A DNA stretch of 64,000 bases from Haematococcus lacustris (taxonomy: Eukaryota; Chlorophyta; Chlorophyceae; Chlamydomonadales; Haematococcaceae): assembly GCA_030144725.1 (NCBI GenBank), contig JASKMD010000026.1, forward strand, positions 7,862,892-7,926,891, given 5' to 3'. Position 1 is the first letter of the stretch, and each line of letters starts with the position of its first letter. This document shows positions 27,028-38,300 of this stretch, in pieces. A model generated the notes under the pieces. That model was given only the letters and a program-made list of their open reading frames with translations, was not told where the DNA came from and made no database searches. Both the position numbers and the translations under genes were made by a program.

Positions 27028-29564
27028 ATGTCAGTAGTTGCAAGTCACAGCTGTGCCCACCTGCTGCTGCAGCCGGTATCACGCCCGCCCCTGACTTTGC
27101 CAGGGCGCCGCTTCGCTGTGTCTCAAGCATCATTGCGCAGCAAAGGTTTTGGGAACGTCGACAGCAAGCAGAACACTGGAGATGACAATGAGCTTGACGC
27201 ACCGGCAAAAAGGCGAAGGGCCAGGCGCCAGTCGCAACCCAGCTTGCAGCCATCTGAGCAAGCTCAGCCCGTGTTCCAAAGCAACGCTGCTGCCACCAAG
27301 CCTGGTCAGGACGAAGAGGATACTGAGTTTAGCCAGAGGCTGGAGGCTTTGAAAGCCCAAGCCAAGGCATTGCGTGCAACGTCGGGCATTCAAGCAGCAG
27401 GCGCTCAGAATGTGGCAGCTTTTGACGCCGACGTGCCAGGCACAAACATCTATGCCAACCCTCCGTCTCTATCAGACACCCTCCTAACCCAGCTTAACTC
27501 AGATGTCAGCGACCCTGCTCTGAAGAATGCGCAGTTTGGGCCCAATCAGTTGAGTGTGGCAGCTGGTGCCGTAGTGTTTGGCCTAGTCTTTGTCCTGGTG
27601 GCGGGCGGGGATTTCTTGCCCAACAACCGGTTCAAGGGTGTGAGGCCCACACAGCTGGCCCCTGACACGGTGGAAGAAGGGCTGATCCGTGGGCGCATGG
27701 CAGCACTGCAGCAAACACTGGATCAGTCCCCTAATGACCCCACAGCCATTCAAGGCTTGGCACTGTCCTACGCACAGCTGCTTCAATACAATAAGGCTGC
27801 GGAGCTACTGGACAAACTGGTCGCTCAACAACCTAGCAGTGCGGATGCCTGGCGGGTAGGTGCCAGCTGACCTGCAATCACCAGCACTCAGGCTGCCGGC
27901 CGTCGCCACCTGTGCAGTCATGCGCTGGAGCCTCTCTCTGCTGCCATGGAATGTTACATGTTGCCTTTGTCTTAGCTATTCTGTTGTGGCCAAACCACAA
28001 ATTACTCCCCCGTGACCAGCATAGCTGCACATGCTGGTGTTGGTTGCATCAGGTGACTATGCTCAACCCACTGCATGGGCCGGAGTTGTGAGCATGTAGA
28101 TGTATTCTGCGTCGCTGTGCAGCTGCTGGGCGAGACCATGCTGCTGGGCGAGCAAGCCAAGCGAGCGGTGAGCGCCTTTGAGCGTGCTTACAGCTTGAGG
28201 CCAGACGACCTGCAGATTGCCACCGGCCTGGTGGACGCGTACATCGGCAACGGGCAGCAGGCCAAGGCCGTGTCCTACCTGCTGGGGCTGCGGCAGCGCG
28301 CCCCGCCCCTGTCCTCCCTAGGGGTGCTGGCAGTGGAGGCGCGGGAGCAGGCCAGCTCCCCTCTGTCAAGCTCCCCTGCAGCCGGCACTGCGGGCCCAGG
28401 CCTCTCACCAGGGGACCTGGGAGCAGCAGGCACCCCTGTCCCTGCCACACTGCCTGAACCAGCAGCCGGGCCAGACACATCAGACCCGGACACAATACCA
28501 GCGTCGCCACAGCCTGCCCCTCCTCCTACGTCTGGCAACTCGGTCTTGGCTGCAGCTGGTGCTAGACAGCAGTCAGGCAGTGGAACCGGGCAAGCGGGGG
28601 CTGGAGGCGAGGCGGAGCAAGCACCAGACGCCCTAGCGGCGACTGCGCTGCAAGCCTCCCTGCCTAGCCAGCTCCAGGCTGGACCCCCTCCACAGCCGCA
28701 GGCCGCCACCACCAGCAGTAGGGGGCTAGGCAGCAGCAGCGGCAGCAGCACAGGGTCTGCTGCTATCCGGCCTCTTGAACCAGTGTCAGTGGAGCTGCTG
28801 CTGGCCAAGACGTACAGCCAATGGCGTGGCCATGAAAGTGACGCCCTGGCAACGTGAGCTGACGGGTGCCTGCGGTCTACCTGTACTGCTGCTGACTGAG
28901 CAGCCACGAGCAGCCCCTGCCCCTGCCCCCTGCCCCTACCCTTTCTCCTGCCCCCTTGTTTCCCCTGCTGCCGCTGCAATCTTCGGTAACGATAACCCTG
29001 CAGCCTCGCTTCTGCCCTTGCTACAATGTTTCTTTGTCGGTTGTCATGCATGGCTAGGTATGTATCAGGTTCAAATGCATAGGACCGAAGTGGTGTTCAC
29101 AACTGTAGGGTGCCATGTCCGCTTCCTGACATTCTACCTGGCTTGCTGTTGTTGGGTCTTGAGCTACACCACATAGCAAGGCGCACAGCTAGTGTGTGTT
29201 TGCAGATACGACGCTGTCATAGCACGTTTTCCTGAGGATTTCCGAGGCTACCTTGCCAAGGGCGTGCTGCTGCGGGACAAGGGCAGGCGCGCAGACGCTG
29301 ATCGCATGTTCATCCAGGTATGGCCATGGAGGCAGTATGGGCACAGCTGGCATGGTCAAGATGGGCGCCTGTTTATAGTGCTGCTAACCCTACGTTGAGC
29401 CGGTTGCGTGGGGGCCTTTTCTAACAGCGGCATGAGAGCACTGCTTGCGTGTGCTGTGCTCATTTATCGTGCAGGCTCGCTTTTGGGCGCCTGAGAACCG
29501 TCAGCGGTTTGTGAAGGAAGCGAGCGAGACGAAGCCTGTGGTAGATCTGCCTAGTAATGAATGA
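27028..29564 (+). CDS. plastid-type TPR protein with one membrane segment (586 aa)
   Basis: Probable chloroplast protein with a tetratricopeptide-repeat scaffold; partner unknown. Exons: 27028-27855, 28123-28853, 29206-29317, 29475-29564, GT-AG with phases 0, 2, 0. The start MSVVASHSCAHLLLQ is Ser/Ala/Arg-rich and acid-poor like a transit peptide; an upstream in-frame ATG at 26986 is less likely. A hydrophobic segment (SVAAGAVVFGLVFVLVAGG) lies near residues 175-195. TPR-like helices follow: PNDPTAIQGLALSYAQLLQY, PSSADAWRLLGETMLLG, RPDDLQIATGLVDAYIGNG, and, after a Pro/Ser/Ala-rich insertion of about 140 residues, YDAVIARFPEDFRGYLAKG and ADADRMFIQARFWAPE. The order resembles the plant chloroplast lumen common TPR family, but that is recall only. 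An element begins 57 bases after the stop. Confidence 0.85.
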
Positions 29565-29621
29565 GATCCGTTTTGAAATGCAACTCCCGAGATCAACATG
29601 GACTATGGTGTTGCCTGTAGC

Positions 29622-30835
29622 TCAGGCGCCCCCAACATGGGGTTGGTAATATGCATGCAAGTACTCTCTAAATACTGCATCGTTTTCGATAGCGTTTGGC
29701 ACATTGGTAGCTGCAAATCAATGCGCGTCATCTGACCATCAGCGCGCGACATTGGAGTCTTTGCTCGCGTACTGCCACATGTGCCCGCGAACAAATAACA
29801 GCGGCGAGACGGGTATCCTTGGGACGGTGAGCCACATCCCTGTGGCGCCATCTATCTGGCGCAGTGAGCGGGTTGTGCACACATGGAATGTCCGGCAAAC
29901 ACCCAACGCGATGCCTGCTGGGCGTGCAGGGCACCTAGACGGGGCGATTGAAGCATATGTTCATACTCGCTTCCGCCGAATACACCATTTGGGTCGGCGC
30001 ACACTAAGGTATCACCGGGTTACACCCCCCCTCCTCGACTGTGTCATCCACTGTATTGCACCCGCTGCACTCACAAGAAAATGGCTACGAAATGTTTGTT
30101 CTTGACCCCTTGGCGCTTTTGTTGAAACAAACCGCACGTTAAACAGCCCAGGCCTCTATCAGTTTGACATCTTCAAAGTGACATCATGTTCTCCAAGCAG
30201 AATCAGGGCCACGGGGCTGTGGGGTGGCAGTTGAGCTATGAAACGTTGCACGCAGGTGGATGGGATGTAGGGGAGTGTAACTCTCAGAGGAGCCGAGTCC
30301 AAACTCGGTCATGGTGTGGAGCTGTGTGACTGACTGCATGGCCCTGACCCCGAAATCGGTTGACGGTCACAGACCAAAGTGTGCTTTTGACATATCTGAG
30401 TATGAGCGTGTGTAACAATGTCTAAAAGGAGCGTAACCTAGTAAGTAGCATGCTGTAAGTCCCAATGGTCGAGCTGTGGCATTGCCCTCTAGGTAAGGGG
30501 GGGAGGTGGGCTCATTGCCACATCGCCGCAACCGCTTTCCGATCCGACTGCTGCTGCCGACGCGCATGCGCATGTAGAGCAGCCTAAGCGACGAAGGCGG
30601 TCGCAGCGATGACGGCATGCCCCGCAACGGCCCAAATTTAAATCACTAACTTTGATGCTTTGCTGTGCACGGCCTACTAACTGCATAGTTATTCTGGATG
30701 AGTGAAAGGTAGCTGGCTGGGTTGGCTACATACTGAGCCAGCTAGCATTAAATTTGGCGCAGCGAGTGCAGAGTTACAGCCGTCCTACTACCAGGGGTCG
30801 GTTTACTGCCATTTTTGAATGTTGGGGGCGCCTGA
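29622..30835. mobile_element. TIR transposon 1, non-autonomous (1214 bp)
   Basis: Perfect 17-bp terminal inverted repeats: TCAGGCGCCCCCAACAT at 29622 and its reverse complement ending at 30835. The element is flanked by a 7-bp direct repeat CTGTAGC at 29615-29621 and 30836-30842. Next to the left repeat, CCAACATGGGGTTGG can fold on itself. The left part is related to the left part of the element at 30964-33140. No long ORF, so it depends on another copy. Confidence 0.88.
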
Positions 30836-30963
30836 CTGTAGCCCATCCCTTTTGGCACGCGCTTAGTTAGCTAGGCTGGCTGCTTGCGAGCCTGTACATT
30901 ACTCAAACACACCTGGCATGTATCTGGAGTTCGTTCGCGTTCATCAGCGGCGCAAATGATGCA

Positions 30964-31886
30964 TCAGGCGTTCCCAACATGGGGTTGGTAATCTTCATGC
31001 AACTGCGGCCCATCTACTCCATCATTTGATGTAACGTTTGCTGCGTCTGCTCCATTGCGATATTGCGCGATAATTGTAAGACCGGATTTGCCATCGGAGT
31101 CATTCGATGCGGGCAGCTACATGTGACCCCGGATGTGTCCCAATCACAGACCGTGGTTAGCTACACTGGTAAGCTACGTCCTTGGCTATCCGTTAGCGAT
31201 GCACGACATGTCGGTGGCGCACACCAACGAAGTCCGGCAAACATGGCTGCGCGAGCTTCCTGATGGTGCAGGCCGCTTGGCGAGGATGTGAGGATTCCCT
31301 TAAGTGTATACGGCAGCGCTACATCGCTATAATGGTGGGCGTCAGGCTAGCAAACCCACCCACCCCTCAACATCTTTGCTGCTTTTTGCCACCGCCGCTG
31401 AGCTCCAGCCAAACTCCATACACTCTTGTCCAAGATGACTCTTACATGCATCACCAGAACAAAGAAACATAGATATTGGATTTACGCACGATGATTAAGA
31501 CCACTTCAAAGACACATCAATTGTTGGCTGCAGGTGTATGATGAGTAGGCACTGTGGTGTGATGTGCTAGCTCGTCTGGGGACCTGGGACACATTGCCCC
31601 TTCTGGCAGGTCTGCATAGCCAGCTGCAACACTTGGTGCCAACAGATCAGCGCCAGCAGCAGAAGCAGCAGCTTGCGACCTATTTGCAGGAGCACTGTGG
31701 TGCTATGTGGACTTACTACCAGCATCATGTGCAGGCTCAAATGGCCTTGCCTCACTTCTTCGCTGCTCTCGGCAGCTCAGACCAAGCTACGCGCATGGAA
31801 GTGGCAAATGATGTGGTGTATCATGCCGAGCTACGGCTGCCGCCGCCTGAGGATGGGCAGCAGCAGCAACAGCAGCAACAGCGGAT

Positions 31887-31928
<42 letters not shown>

Positions 31929-33140
31929 AGAGGACCCTTATGGCACTTGGCGTCAGTATGCATCTGACATTCGTGCCATGGCTGTAAACGGCGACCCTGG
32001 CAGCCCCGCATTGCGCCTTCACCTCGAACAGTACTACCTTGCCAGCCCCATCTCCAATGCCCCAGTGGAGTCCTTGTTGCAGCTGCTGAAGCATGGTGGT
32101 GGCAGGTACATGGAGCTGCCAGCTCTGCTGCAGTTGATGTCCCTGCGCACATGCAAGGAGGCCATTAAGACTGTGGATGTTAATGATTTGCAGCAGCATA
32201 TGGGTCAGCTCCGTGCTGAAGTGCGACGTAAGGAGGATGCCGCAGCTGCAGCACAGCGGTCAGCAAAAGCAGAGCGCCAGATCACAGAAGCAGCGCACAA
32301 GGTCGGGAGGGTTGTGGTTAATGTGGGTGACCATGCGTGCCAGGAGCGGCTTGCAGCGGCCCATGCCCTTGCCTTTGGGGGGCGTGATTTTGGCAACACA
32401 ACTGTCGAGGAGGCAATGAAGATGACAGCAAAGCAGCTTCAGTCATACCTCCAGTTTCACAAGCAAGAGGTACACACCAGCTGGAGGGTACCCAAGCTAC
32501 AGAGCCACGTGTGCACCCACATCCGTGGGAAGCTCGCCGCAGCTGCGCCCCCTCAGCAGCAGCTGACACCTGCAGGCACCACCCCTGAGCTGGCTGTGCC
32601 TGCTGGTGCACCCCCTCAGCAGCAGCAACAGCTGGCAGCGGCAAGCACGTCACGTAAGCGTGAGGCACCTGCAGCTAACAAGTCGAGGGCAGCAAAGCAA
32701 GGTGAGACAACACCACGTACTGCACCTAGCACCTTGTTTAAGCGTAGTACAGCAGCCGGTAATGCACTAGCGCCAGCAGCAGCTCCAGAAGCTGATAGTG
32801 GTATCCAGTCGTCACGACTACCGTCGTCGCGTCCACATGCCAAAAGCAAAACATGTTCCGACTGCTGCTGCGTGTTGCAGGTGCCACTCACAACAGCGTG
32901 GCGAAGCGTGCTGGTGCGGCGCGCCTCGCATGTGGTGAAATCGCATGAATTCAAATGTCGATCTTTGGGCAGGCACTGAGCACCGCTGAGAGCGAGATAG
33001 TTTTTGCTGCGTCTGCCACATCGTAGCTATGAGTCTCTTCTGTTCGAATCACTGTTTACATATATTTTTGACTGAGTGGCTGCGGAGATACAGGCTTCGT
33101 ATCACAGGGGGGTGGTTTTCAGGTAGTTGGGAACGCCTGA
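30964..33140. mobile_element. TIR transposon 2, with ORF (2177 bp)
   Basis: Terminal inverted repeats of 15 bp (TCAGGCGTTCCCAAC) at both ends, flanked by a 6-bp direct repeat GATGCA at 30958-30963 and 33141-33146. The left end (CAACATGGGGTTGGTAAT) and an internal GTCCGGCAAAC block match element 1, so the two form a family. It contains the ORF described next. Target duplications of 6-7 bp do not fit hAT (8), piggyBac (TTAA) or MULE (9-10). Confidence 0.87.
31549..32979 (+). CDS. ORF of unknown family inside TIR transposon 2 (about 476 aa)
   Basis: Not recognised. The open frame begins after a stop at 31546-31548; a TAG acceptor there could join an upstream exon (phase 0), otherwise the first in-frame ATG is near 31705. 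The product has WTYYQHHVQAQMALPHFF, a polyQ block (residues about 105-130), ANDVVYHAELRLPPP, a region rich in Ala/Lys/Arg predicted as helix, a SAP-like stretch (TAKQLQSYLQFHKQEVHTSW with LQSHVCTHI) and a basic Pro/Gln-rich end. No DDE or RT signature was found by eye. Its position between good TIRs and target duplications makes it element-borne; it may be the last exon of a transposase or an accessory protein. Confidence 0.55.
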
Positions 33141-33146
33141 GATGCA

Positions 33147-33725
33147 GACTAGCGGCCAAATCTAGCGATAGGCCGACGCACTAAGCGTAGTAAGAATGCA
33201 TCGGCGATCATGGCAGCTCGGGTTGTAACTGGCCTTGCCCCGTGGACCCGCACGGCCGGCTTCATCGCAAACCGGTTCATCGCAAACCGGAGATGCGAGC
33301 CACCCGGTTACCGAACATAACCGCCGGCCCTCGCGCTAGCACTGTTGTACGTACTGGTAGCCACTTCAATAAGAACGCCGCAGCCATCTACAGTAACCTT
33401 GCTACCTGGACACTTGGCAAGGGTTGGTGGGCGTCCTGGCCGTGCAGGCCTTTTGATGCAGAAGACATATCGGGAAGGCTCACTGATCAAGGCTGTGTAA
33501 GCGCGGTATCGAATGGCTTTCGGTACATTTCGCCAAAGAGACCTTGTGGGACCTGACCTCAGCCACATCATTCATGCAGTAGCAGTGACAGAAGTTGTTT
33601 CGTGTGCAATAATATCTCAGGTGACAATGAAGGGAGCTGGATGCTGCTCTGCAGCATCCCAAGCATAGCCACCGAACACGGAACTTTCCGACCAGCCTGC
33701 TTGGCTGTTTGATACATCTCCCCCT
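33147..33725. other. intergenic stretch
   Basis: No gene recognised. TTCATCGCAAACCGG is repeated twice in tandem at about 33259-33290. Confidence 0.4.
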
Positions 33726-33733
33726 CTCACATG

Positions 33734-34144
33734 CAGGCTTGTGACTCTTCAGATTTTCATTTTCACAATGAAATTTTCAGATTGGTTGTCAGCCTATCCT
33801 TCTAAACGCGGCTTTTCTGTAGGCCTGCAATGTTCGAAATGCAGAAATACTTAGTTTGCCAAATGTCAGACATGCAAGCCAGTTTAACAGATGCAAGCCA
33901 TCCATGCTGCCCATGGATCCGCCATCTGTGGCGTTTTCTGGCTCGCGCTGCTTCCGCTGTGGCTGTAGCGCGCTCGCGCCAGCCAAGCCTATCACAGCCA
34001 AGCCAATCACTCTGCAACACCCGATCTGCGATCTGACCGGGGGCAGCACCCGGCACTTTCAGATGTGCAGTGAAAACGTTCAGATTTCCAGATGAAAATT
34101 TTCATTGAAAATCTGAATGAAAGTCTGCAATTTTCACAAGCCTG
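33734..34144. mobile_element. hAT-type MITE (411 bp)
   Basis: CAGGCTTGTGA at 33734 and its reverse complement ending at 34144 are perfect inverted ends; an imperfect inverted repeat rich in GAAAATTTTCA continues for about 55 bp inward. An 8-bp direct repeat CTCACATG flanks it (33726-33733 and 34145-34152). CAGG ends plus an 8-bp duplication are the hallmark of hAT elements. No ORF of note, so non-autonomous. Confidence 0.9.
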
Positions 34145-34156
34145 CTCACATGATGA

Positions 34157-34161
34157 TTACA
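34157..34161 (-). terminator. TGTAA poly(A) signal candidate of the 12-exon gene
   Basis: TTACA on the plus strand (TGTAA on the minus), about 240 bases after the stop at 34403, just outside the MITE. Confidence 0.4.
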
Positions 34162-34402
34162 TGATAGCTGAAACATCTCGGTCGGCCACACACATCAATT
34201 ATCAGTGTACCGTGTGCTGTTAAATGTCTTTTCGAACTAATCACAGTATCAACAAGTATGTACAATCCAATGCGCTCAACGTCTCCTAGGCACGTCACCT
34301 AGGCACGTCACCAGTTTGTGATGTGTCATAGTGCACGGCAGTGACGGCTGCATTGCACACGCTGCGGGCTGCAACATCACTGCTAGGCTACAGGTCGCTG
34401 GT

Positions 34403-35265
34403 TCAGCGTGCAGTGGTAGTTGTGGAGGTTGTGGTGGTTGCCTTGATCGCATTTGGTCCAGAAGGTTCCTGAGCAGTGCGGGCCAAAGCTCCCTTTGCCT
34501 TGACAGCAGCATGGTCAACTGCCTCAGCTGTCCTGTGCTGAAGCTTCTTCATCTGCAACCAGGCAGACCACAGCGGAGCAGAGCATGTGACCATCCCTTC
34601 AAACAATCCCTTCAAACATCCCTTCAAACAACACTCTCCAGCCTTGCCTGTCACCCATCAGCTGCAAAGCCAAGGGGTGCTGATGGTGGCAGTGCTCTGC
34701 CATACATTGTGGGGCAGGCAATCACGCCAGAGCTACCATTGCCTGCACCCACAGTGACCCTGTAGCCCTGCTGTCACACTGCCAGTCACACGGTGCTGTG
34801 TGAGCTTGTCATTGCCACCAGCATTGCTCAAGACCACCGCTCCCGCCTTAGCTGCCAGCTGCCCACAGGCTGGCAAGCCAGCCACTAGCAACTCGTCCCC
34901 GCCGTCACCACCCCCACCCTGAAGCTGCTGTGCCGCTGACAGCTGCCCACAGGCTGGCAAGCCAGCCACTAGCAACTCACCCCCGCCGTCACCACCCCCA
35001 CCCTGAAGCTGCTGTGCCGCTGACAGCTGCATACTCCTATTACCACCCATGGTCAACCCCACCACCAGCAGCCCCACCAGCCCCACCAGCAGCAGGCCTC
35101 ACCTTGCCCTTCAGGTCCCCGCCCTTGCGGTCCCAGTAGTACAGCGCTGCCAGCACACCCGCACCCATGGCTACACCGCCAGCAGTGTAGTAGGCCGCCC
35201 TACAGCCACATGCCCCACTCAGTTGAGCTCAGTTAAACAGGCCAACAAACAGGTCAACAAACGGG

Positions 35266-35300
<35 letters not shown>

Positions 35301-38300
35301 CCAATTTTTCCTGGCAGCCAAATCAGAGCATCGGCCTGTCAGATACATGCAACTAGGCAGGCAGGCAGGAGAGGGAGCTCCACCGTGAGATGTGGTGCTT
35401 GCTGCTCATGCTGGCCAGCAGCACCCCCTGCTACCCCTCACCCTCACAAACCTCTGATCAGCTGCTGCCTGCCTGCACACCATGCCTGCACACCATGCCT
35501 GCACACCATGCCTGCACACCATGCCTGCACACCATGCCTGCACACCATGCCTGCTGGGCCCACGCACCTGCGGTCAGTGTCCACTGTGGTTGTGGTGACC
35601 ACGGTGGTCTTGGTCACGCTGGCATGGTCCACGCCCCGGCCTGTCTTGTCCAAAGTGTTGCGCACTCCCTCTGCATGCAATACAGGACAACACAACTGAG
35701 CCACCACGTCTAAAACGCCTCAGTCCAACTCATCTTACCCAGCTGCTGCCTACCACCTCCACCTCAGCAGCCTGACCCCCAGCCCTCAGCCCGCCCTACA
35801 TGCCCTGGCACGACATTGACCTTGCCATCACACTAGCTTGCAGCATGCTGCATCTGCTTTACCATCCCCTCACCCTGCTCACACATGACCACACACTCAC
35901 TCTCAGTGGAATCAGCAACCAGGTGCATCTTGCGGCCCACGCTGGTGGCAGCGCCCTTGATGTTGTCAAGCACGTTGCGGCTGGCCTTCACGGCAACAAC
36001 CTCGGTGTCGTGCAGGGTGTCACCAATCTGCGTCCAGGTCGAACATCACAGCAAGGTCACACCCTGGTTTCATTTTTCCCTCTTCACACCCTTCTGCCCA
36101 CCCTGACCTGCCTGGGGATCTTGCCAGAGCTAGCAAACCTGAGCACATGCCATAAACCTCTCATCTGTGCCCCAGCCCCCAGCCTGGCCCCGGCCCTGGC
36201 CCACCTTCTCTGCAGCTCTGTGCACGGCGCGGCCGCTCTTGACCTTGGCCTCATGCGCCTTATGCTCGGCACTGACGATGCCATCCACCAACGCATGCTT
36301 GGTGTCCTCAGCCACATGCTTGATCTGGTAAGCGTCAGAGGGCAGGGGACAGCAACAGCAGCCATGCGCTTCATCTGGTGAGGTCGGGTGAGGGGCTAGC
36401 AACAGCACAGGCTTGCTCCCATGCCCTTGACTTCCAGCGCCCCTCCACTGCACCAGCTGCACTTCCCAGCGCCACCATCGCCGGGTTCAAGTGCGCCGGC
36501 AGCCCAGCCATCACTGGCAGCAAACACTTGAGCATCGCACGTGATCTGCTCCTGCGGCACAGGCCACCCAGGCCGTCCCTACACACCTCTCTACACACCT
36601 CTCTACACGTCTCTACACACCTCCTTCTTGGCATTAGCCAGACCCCGCTCAGCCTTGTGACCAAGGTTGTGGGTGTTGATGTCCACCGCGTCCTTCACAT
36701 CCTCCGCCTTGTGCTGCACCTGCAGCAGGGCAAACACAGGAGACCAGCCTTGAGGCAGCACGACCAAGCGCCTACCAGGCCCCTGCCACGCGACGCACTC
36801 GCCAAGCAACAAGCAAGCCACTACCTTGATGCTGGCCCGGGGATTATCCCATGGCAGAATCCTAGCTCGCTGGCTTGCCTGAGTGCTTGCCAGAGTTGGC
36901 TGGGACCCCTTGACAAATCACCCCACAGGCCCACTCAAGCAGGCTGGCCCACAGCTAGAGGGGAGCCATACTGCCCCTTAATGCTCCTCTCTCAGATGAC
37001 TACTCAAACACGCAGGCAGGTTCTGCGCAAGCCACCACGCACCGCTCTGCCAGCCTTGCCCAGCTCCACTTGGGCGGTCAGTCCTGCGAGCAGACAGGCC
37101 TCAGGTTGTGCTGGCTGCGCAGCTCACAGAAACAAGAGCACAGCAGGTGGGGCATCGCTGGAGGCGGCCATCACAAAAGACAGCCATCACAAAAGACGCC
37201 CACATTTGAGACAGCACCATCCCGCATGACACCTGGCTAGGTGCTGCAGGGCACCAGTGGCCTCACATGCCACTGGCACTGCTGACACTGCAGGCATCTG
37301 CAAGCACACTGCTCCCTGCTTCGCAGGAATGACCTGTTGACCAGGGGGTGGTTGGGTAGTTGTTTCATTGTCAGGCTGGATGGGCTTCAACCCTCGCACC
37401 CAGGGGATCAGCCCCTACCCCTCGCCCAGCCTTGCTCACCAGCATTGCCAGCCACGGTCTTGCCGTGGTCCACTGCGTGCTTGCCCTTGGCTGTCAGGTC
37501 AGCCTTGGCGTGGCTGGCCGAGTGGCTGGAGCTGTGCCCGCTGGTGGCCGTGGCAGTGCCTGCAGGGCCAGGCGGCAGGCAGCTGCTAGGCTAGGCTGGG
37601 CGCAGGCCACACAGCGGCCGCAGGGCTGGCTGGCAGGGGCTCAGGCGTGTCGTGGAGCTGAGGGGCTGGCAACATACCAGCAGGGGTGAAGTCAAGGCGC
37701 CTACCACAAGGCAGGTGTGTCTGACCATCCACATCCACCCCTCCTGCCCTGCCTGCATCAGGCAGACTTGGCTGCTGCTGGTCCCACCTGGCACGCCTGT
37801 CTTCACCCGGTCCTCCACCACCACCACGGTGCGGTCCACCGCACCCACAGTGCCCACGGCTCCTGTGGTGCTGGTGCTGGTGCTGGTGGTGACGTCAGTC
37901 TGCAGGCCAGCAGCAGTGGTCAGGGCAGCAGAGGTTGCGTGCAGCCACCCTGGTGTAAGAGCTGTCATCTATCATGATCAGTGGGCAGGGCCAGCTGGCT
38001 ACTTGAACCAGCAGTCAGGATGACATGCGTCTGTGTATCAGGGCAGCCACCAACAGTTTGGCAGCATGTGGAAGCTGTGCATGCGAGGTATGGCATGCTG
38101 CGACACACCATAAAAAGGGTAAAGGGCAACATCAACCAGTTTGGCAGCATACACATGGTTGTGCATGGGAGATCCTGCAGTGGCTCATGCAGGGTGGAGA
38201 CGTGGGTCAAGCACAGGGTGCACCTTGATGAAGGACTTGGTGATCCAGTTGTACAAGGGCACAGCCACCGCCAGGGCCAGCAGACCCAGCAGCATCTTGT

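Noticed and set aside
35472..35552. Regular 13-bp repeats that could suggest a CRISPR-like array
   Set aside because: Units are directly contiguous without spacers; it is a minisatellite in a eukaryotic intron.
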